Below, piece by piece: positions 60,264 through 64,000 of a DNA stretch of 64,000 nucleotides (position 1 is the stretch's first letter; each line of letters begins with the position of its first letter). Made by a program: the position numbers and the translations under genes. Origin of the DNA: Paragonimus westermani (lineage: Eukaryota > Platyhelminthes > Trematoda > Plagiorchiida > Troglotrematidae); assembly GCA_008508345.1 (NCBI GenBank), contig QNGE01000773.1, positions 67,084 to 131,083 of the forward strand. Direction: 5' to 3'. Under the pieces are notes generated by a model. That model saw only the letters and a program-made list of their open reading frames with translations, was not told the origin of the DNA and did no database searches.

Positions 60264-60449
60264 CTCAAATATGGTTCATCGGTTTCATGTACAAGTGGTA
60301 ATTCGATCGCATCATACAAGGCAGTCACCAGATTACCGGCTCTGAGAGTCTGCTCTCCCATATACTTCAACAAGCGAGGTAGTTTGGATGGTGTGTGAAG
60401 ACCCGACCGTCCTGAAGACCGGGGTGTTGACATTACCGGTGAAACAAAA
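60264..60449 (-). CDS. exon, unidentified
   Basis: A 186 bp exon follows a CTTCTTTTTCATCAG acceptor and ends at a strong donor TTTGAG|GTAAGA. The peptide is FVSPVMSTPRSSGRSGLHTP, then KLPRLLKYMGEQTLRAGNLV and TALYDAIELPLVHETDEPYL. The frame stays open upstream of the acceptor, so the acceptor choice is from its sequence alone. No domain was recognised. The strand agrees with the large gene. Confidence 0.5.
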
Positions 60450-62128
60450 CTGATGAAAAAGAAGAGCGTGTGAAAGATAATCTGTCGAATTCCGCACCTT
60501 CTGTTTCTATCCCTGATTCCGAAACGATGAGGCGCTACGGTACGGGACAAGTCAGCAACCGTGCGTATGGTGGGAGAGGAATGGTGAGTACGATAACTGG
60601 TAGAACCGGTGTATGGGTAGCACGCAGATGAGTGGTCAGTGTGATCTTTAGTCAAGGACGGCAATATTTCGCAGTTTGGATTAGAGCCCAATAATCGGGT
60701 GAACATGAGCGCATATGTGTGGTCAATGTTGGTAGTACAGCTTGAAAGTTGCAGTTTACACCTGGATGACCAAACCTAATCCGTATCTTTGAACAATCAC
60801 ACAATCCACATCTTCCTGTGACTAGAGAACCACCTGGATGGTGGAACTGTATTTCCGGAAAAATTGTCAGTAGGGGTGATGGGTCACTTCACATATACCA
60901 GCAGCGCATTGCTTTCAGTAACCAACACAGTCGCACAGCTCTCAACACGGTAGGGAACTTCCGATTGCTCATTACACGCGGAAATTGTCCTGGTCACATC
61001 TGGTCATTTGAGTGAGTTCAGTTAGGACGCGCAAGACATGGGAAGAAATGGTACGGAGGCGGCACGTGATTCACATTAATGTGGTGTACTTCGTGTGGGC
61101 ACGTCAGTCATGCACATCAAGGTCATTGGGGTGTGACAACTGCGATGACTGCAGTGACCCCTGGAGCAGTCGGACCGGTATGATGAAGCTATATTGCACT
61201 ATCGTGGTGGATCATGTTAGGTCCGCACATTCTCTCCAGTGTGTTCAGTGTAGATGGAGCGATTGTTACAAGATGGCTACCAATCCCACGAAACAACCCG
61301 TTTACCAGATCACAGTCAGTGAACGGGGTGCGCGTAGCTTGGTCACACCGTACTGCTGGGTGGTGGCTGCGATCCAATAACACATGAACGAGCGACAAAC
61401 AAACAGGCTGTGGCCGTGGGTGCGAATGTCCGCGTGTAGTTCTTTATATGTACAGTATAAGCTGTATGGCTGTATGTGTGTGCATGTATGTGATTACGCG
61501 AGCAGAATACGAGTTGACCGAACAGCAAAGGCCTTATGCCGTTTCCAACCTTTCGTGTAGTTCAACAACACTTACCATCAGTGCGTGTCGATTCGCGGGT
61601 GCCTATGGGTTGTATGATACGCGTGCGTATGTACGGGCGCGTTCGCATGCAATATGCAGGCATTTATCATCCCAATTACAGTCAGGGCAGGACACGGTAC
61701 CGGTGAGACCATGGATAACCTTAAGCATCCAGGTCGATTAATCACAGTGACGTTTGCAATAACTGTTGGTTGCGAGCAATTATGGTAGGTGAAAACGCAC
61801 TGGGAGCAACCTGCAACAAGATAGCACGCAAACAACACTTCACCATCAGTGCAATATGCCACATTGGGTATTGTATCATGAGTTTACAAGAGATTGCAGG
61901 CAATAGATAGTTCGCAACGAAAAGCGGAACACCATAAATACTATACTCTTGAGGACAATTGCATTCAGTGAGTTGAATAACACCTGGTTACATAGGCAAC
62001 AACAGTATGAAAGCTGTCCCATATGGTCCCATTATAGAGCAAACAACAGGAGGGACTGTACTTGTTCTTGGCGATGCCCCACCACACGTGCTGTCGTGCG
62101 GTAATTTTGACATAACTACCACGAATTC
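60450..62128. other. mixed open frames, no firm gene
   Basis: The plus frame at 60818-61015 is flanked by AG and GTGAGT signals. A minus frame after a very good CTATCTTGTTGCAG acceptor near 61810 has cysteine-rich text. Neither gives a recognisable peptide, so they are only noted. Confidence 0.3.
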
Positions 62129-62307
62129 GATAAACAAATTGAGGATAACACAAATTTACGAGCAAGGTGTAATACTCTACGTTCGAACCACCTCGGGTGA
62201 TCTTCCTCAGGAGTGTTGTAATCGATTAGGAAGGTCAACCGAGGTGGTTGAAACTTAGAGTATTACAACTTACTCGTAACGTTGTGTTATTCTCAATCTG
62301 TTTATCA
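62129..62307. repeat. palindromic foldback element, copy 3 with central deletion
   Basis: Ends GATAAACAAATTGAGGATAAC and TTATTCTCAATCTGTTTATC are inverted. The arms share ACGAGCAAG, TACTCTACGTT and ACCTCGGGTG. The right arm lacks about 11 bp next to the centre (ATCGATTA). Same family as 33756-33947. Confidence 0.8.
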
Positions 62308-64000
62308 ATAACATGTTAAACCTGACGGCCAAAGTGTTCAACTTCATTCATACTCAATTTGGTGCGGATATCTTACGACGACTTCAAGTTCACAAATAAA
62401 ATGGCTGGACGAATGTTCCTAGTGCTGAAAAGCAGGCAACAGGGATCAATCACGGCTGAATGTAGAAGAGCAACTGTTCAGGTGGGATGAACAAATGGGA
62501 TAAATCTGCAGAGAGTTCAGCAACATAAATGTGCAGTTAATGACCGAAATTCCCAGGAAACTTATGACCGGGTGCATGCATGCTGCTGCTCACCAGGCGT
62601 GTGTTCTTGACAAACACCGATCATAACTTTTCATACAATAGGTTACGTGGTTTATGTTTACCGGGTAACAACCACTGTTGAATCGGTCTCCAGTTTGTGC
62701 GAATGTTATCCACTAAATCCACTTTGCTTGTACAGCTACACTTTCCAAATCTATCATCTAAGATCTTGAAGCAGACCAGAGCGTTCCACATTTGCTGCAA
62801 GTGCATCTGACATATACGCTGATCCTGTGACTCAGCTGAATCTAAATCGAACGATAAAAGCAATCCCATGAATGTGCTCTTATTATGGGTTAAATGAATG
62901 CTTGAAGTGAATTTGTTTTTATCGTAATCAATGGCACAACAGCTATTGTGTTTCAGAAGTGTCTGTTGCAGTGAAAATTACCAAGAATTTTCCGAAATCA
63001 TGTGTGCATCTGGTTTTCTGTTTTTCTATTCCAGATTCAAAAGTGGAGGGGTCCAAGTAAATGAGGCCATAGATGAGGAGGGAAATGGATAAATGAACGA
63101 ACTACTACAGCAATGTGACCAACCCACACCTTTACTGGTTTTGCATCTTGGGAGACGTGTAGCACACTGTTGTGTGCGATAATATATTTGATATATCATG
63201 GCCTGTGTTATCACTGATCGGGTGACTTCGCTGCCGATTTGAGCTGAGAGAATTTGGTTGTGGTTGGATGTATGCACAGAGACTCAGGAGCCTAAAATCC
63301 TTCTGTCATAACTAAATGATACAAACTGAAGGACTTCCCATTGAAAGGAGACCACATACCACAACATGTATGAGAGGTCACATGCAATAGACCACTAGGA
63401 TTAACACTAGTCTTTGGCCTGAAAATTATTAGACTTGAAACTCTCTATACCATGTGATAAGAACAACCAGCTCAACGGTAACACGCTGTGTACAGTTACG
63501 TATAACACATTCACATACACGGCTTCTTTTAGAATAAGGGGAGTTTTGGAATAGGTTCAGTACAATCGGTTTGGTACAACACACGGTCAACAACCTTGAA
63601 CACCTGATTCTACTCAAAACTCCGTCCACTTACGTTTTACCGTCTTCTTTTTGTTCAGTCCGATGTACATTTATTTGAAGTCGGTTTATTTGTGATGATA
63701 TCCGCTAGATTTATCTTATTCATAACTGTCAGCATTAGTTACGTCGCTTACACACTGAAGTGTCTTTTGTAGTCTGCCTCCACTGTGTCTGACCATCGCG
63801 ATGGTTGCATGCAGTCGCACTATGACTTCCAATTCCAGCGACCTACCAAGAGTAGGTTTATTGAACTGGTCTGCTTGGCATGCGTTTTATACTTTTAGAA
63901 AACCAGTTACTACTTTGAGCGTGGATTAATCTCAATTCAAAGTTCCCTACCGAAGGTAGTCAACCTAAAAGTATAGACCGTTCCGCCTTCTTTATGACAC
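62308..64000. other. no recognised feature
   Basis: Frames at 62621-62869, 63026-63277 and 63429-63629 (minus) have no domain or splice support. Confidence 0.4.

Noticed and set aside
60818..61380. Two-exon plus-strand gene
   Set aside because: AG and GTGAGT signals flank the first frame, but neither peptide is recognisable and the second frame has no clear acceptor.

Overview
This is eukaryotic DNA, most likely from a trematode flatworm (fluke). No prokaryotic-style gene array is present and most open frames are short and random. The convincing coding pieces are exons bounded by GT..AG signals and almost all lie on the minus strand. The repeats fit flukes: decayed non-LTR (LINE) reverse transcriptases, a Penelope-like fragment, and tRNA-derived SINEs that carry a hammerhead ribozyme, as the Schistosoma Sm-alpha elements do. 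Base composition looks moderate (low 40s % GC by eye). The species cannot be fixed from the sequence alone.

Gene content. Minus-strand exons from about 33.4 kb down to 3.2 kb look like the 3' half of one very large gene. Three peptides (25.8 kb, 10.4 kb, 3.6 kb) resemble, in the expected order, the extracellular C-terminal region of FRAS1/FREM matrix proteins. Peptides at 29-33 kb carry Calx-beta-like acidic motifs, which should precede that region. Further minus-strand exon candidates at 37, 46, 55 and 60 kb may be 5' parts of the same gene or belong to another one. No start codon, promoter or final stop was identified. The gene call rests on remembered family patterns plus splice signals and is an inference.

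Repeats. A non-LTR ORF 3' end runs off the left edge at 1-264 (minus). Two ~1.4 kb copies of a decayed CR1/Jockey-like LINE 3' end form an inverted pair (4241-5655 and 12844-14258). Their ~1.35 kb cores look identical, while their edges are only about 80% alike. They bracket one exon (10.0-10.4 kb) and two hammerhead-bearing SINEs (5731-5958 and 7858-8131). Other repeats are further SINE remnants (43.98, 58.4 and 58.6 kb), a 158-codon Penelope-like fragment (57.9-58.4 kb), a LINE RT fragment (26.7 kb), a palindromic foldback family (33.8, 40.6 and 62.2 kb), a tRNA-like foldback (42.46-42.84 kb), a ~200 bp dispersed pair (12.0 and 36.6 kb), and a (TTG)n microsatellite (35.5 kb). The remaining sequence looks like intron or intergenic DNA in which I see no supportable feature.
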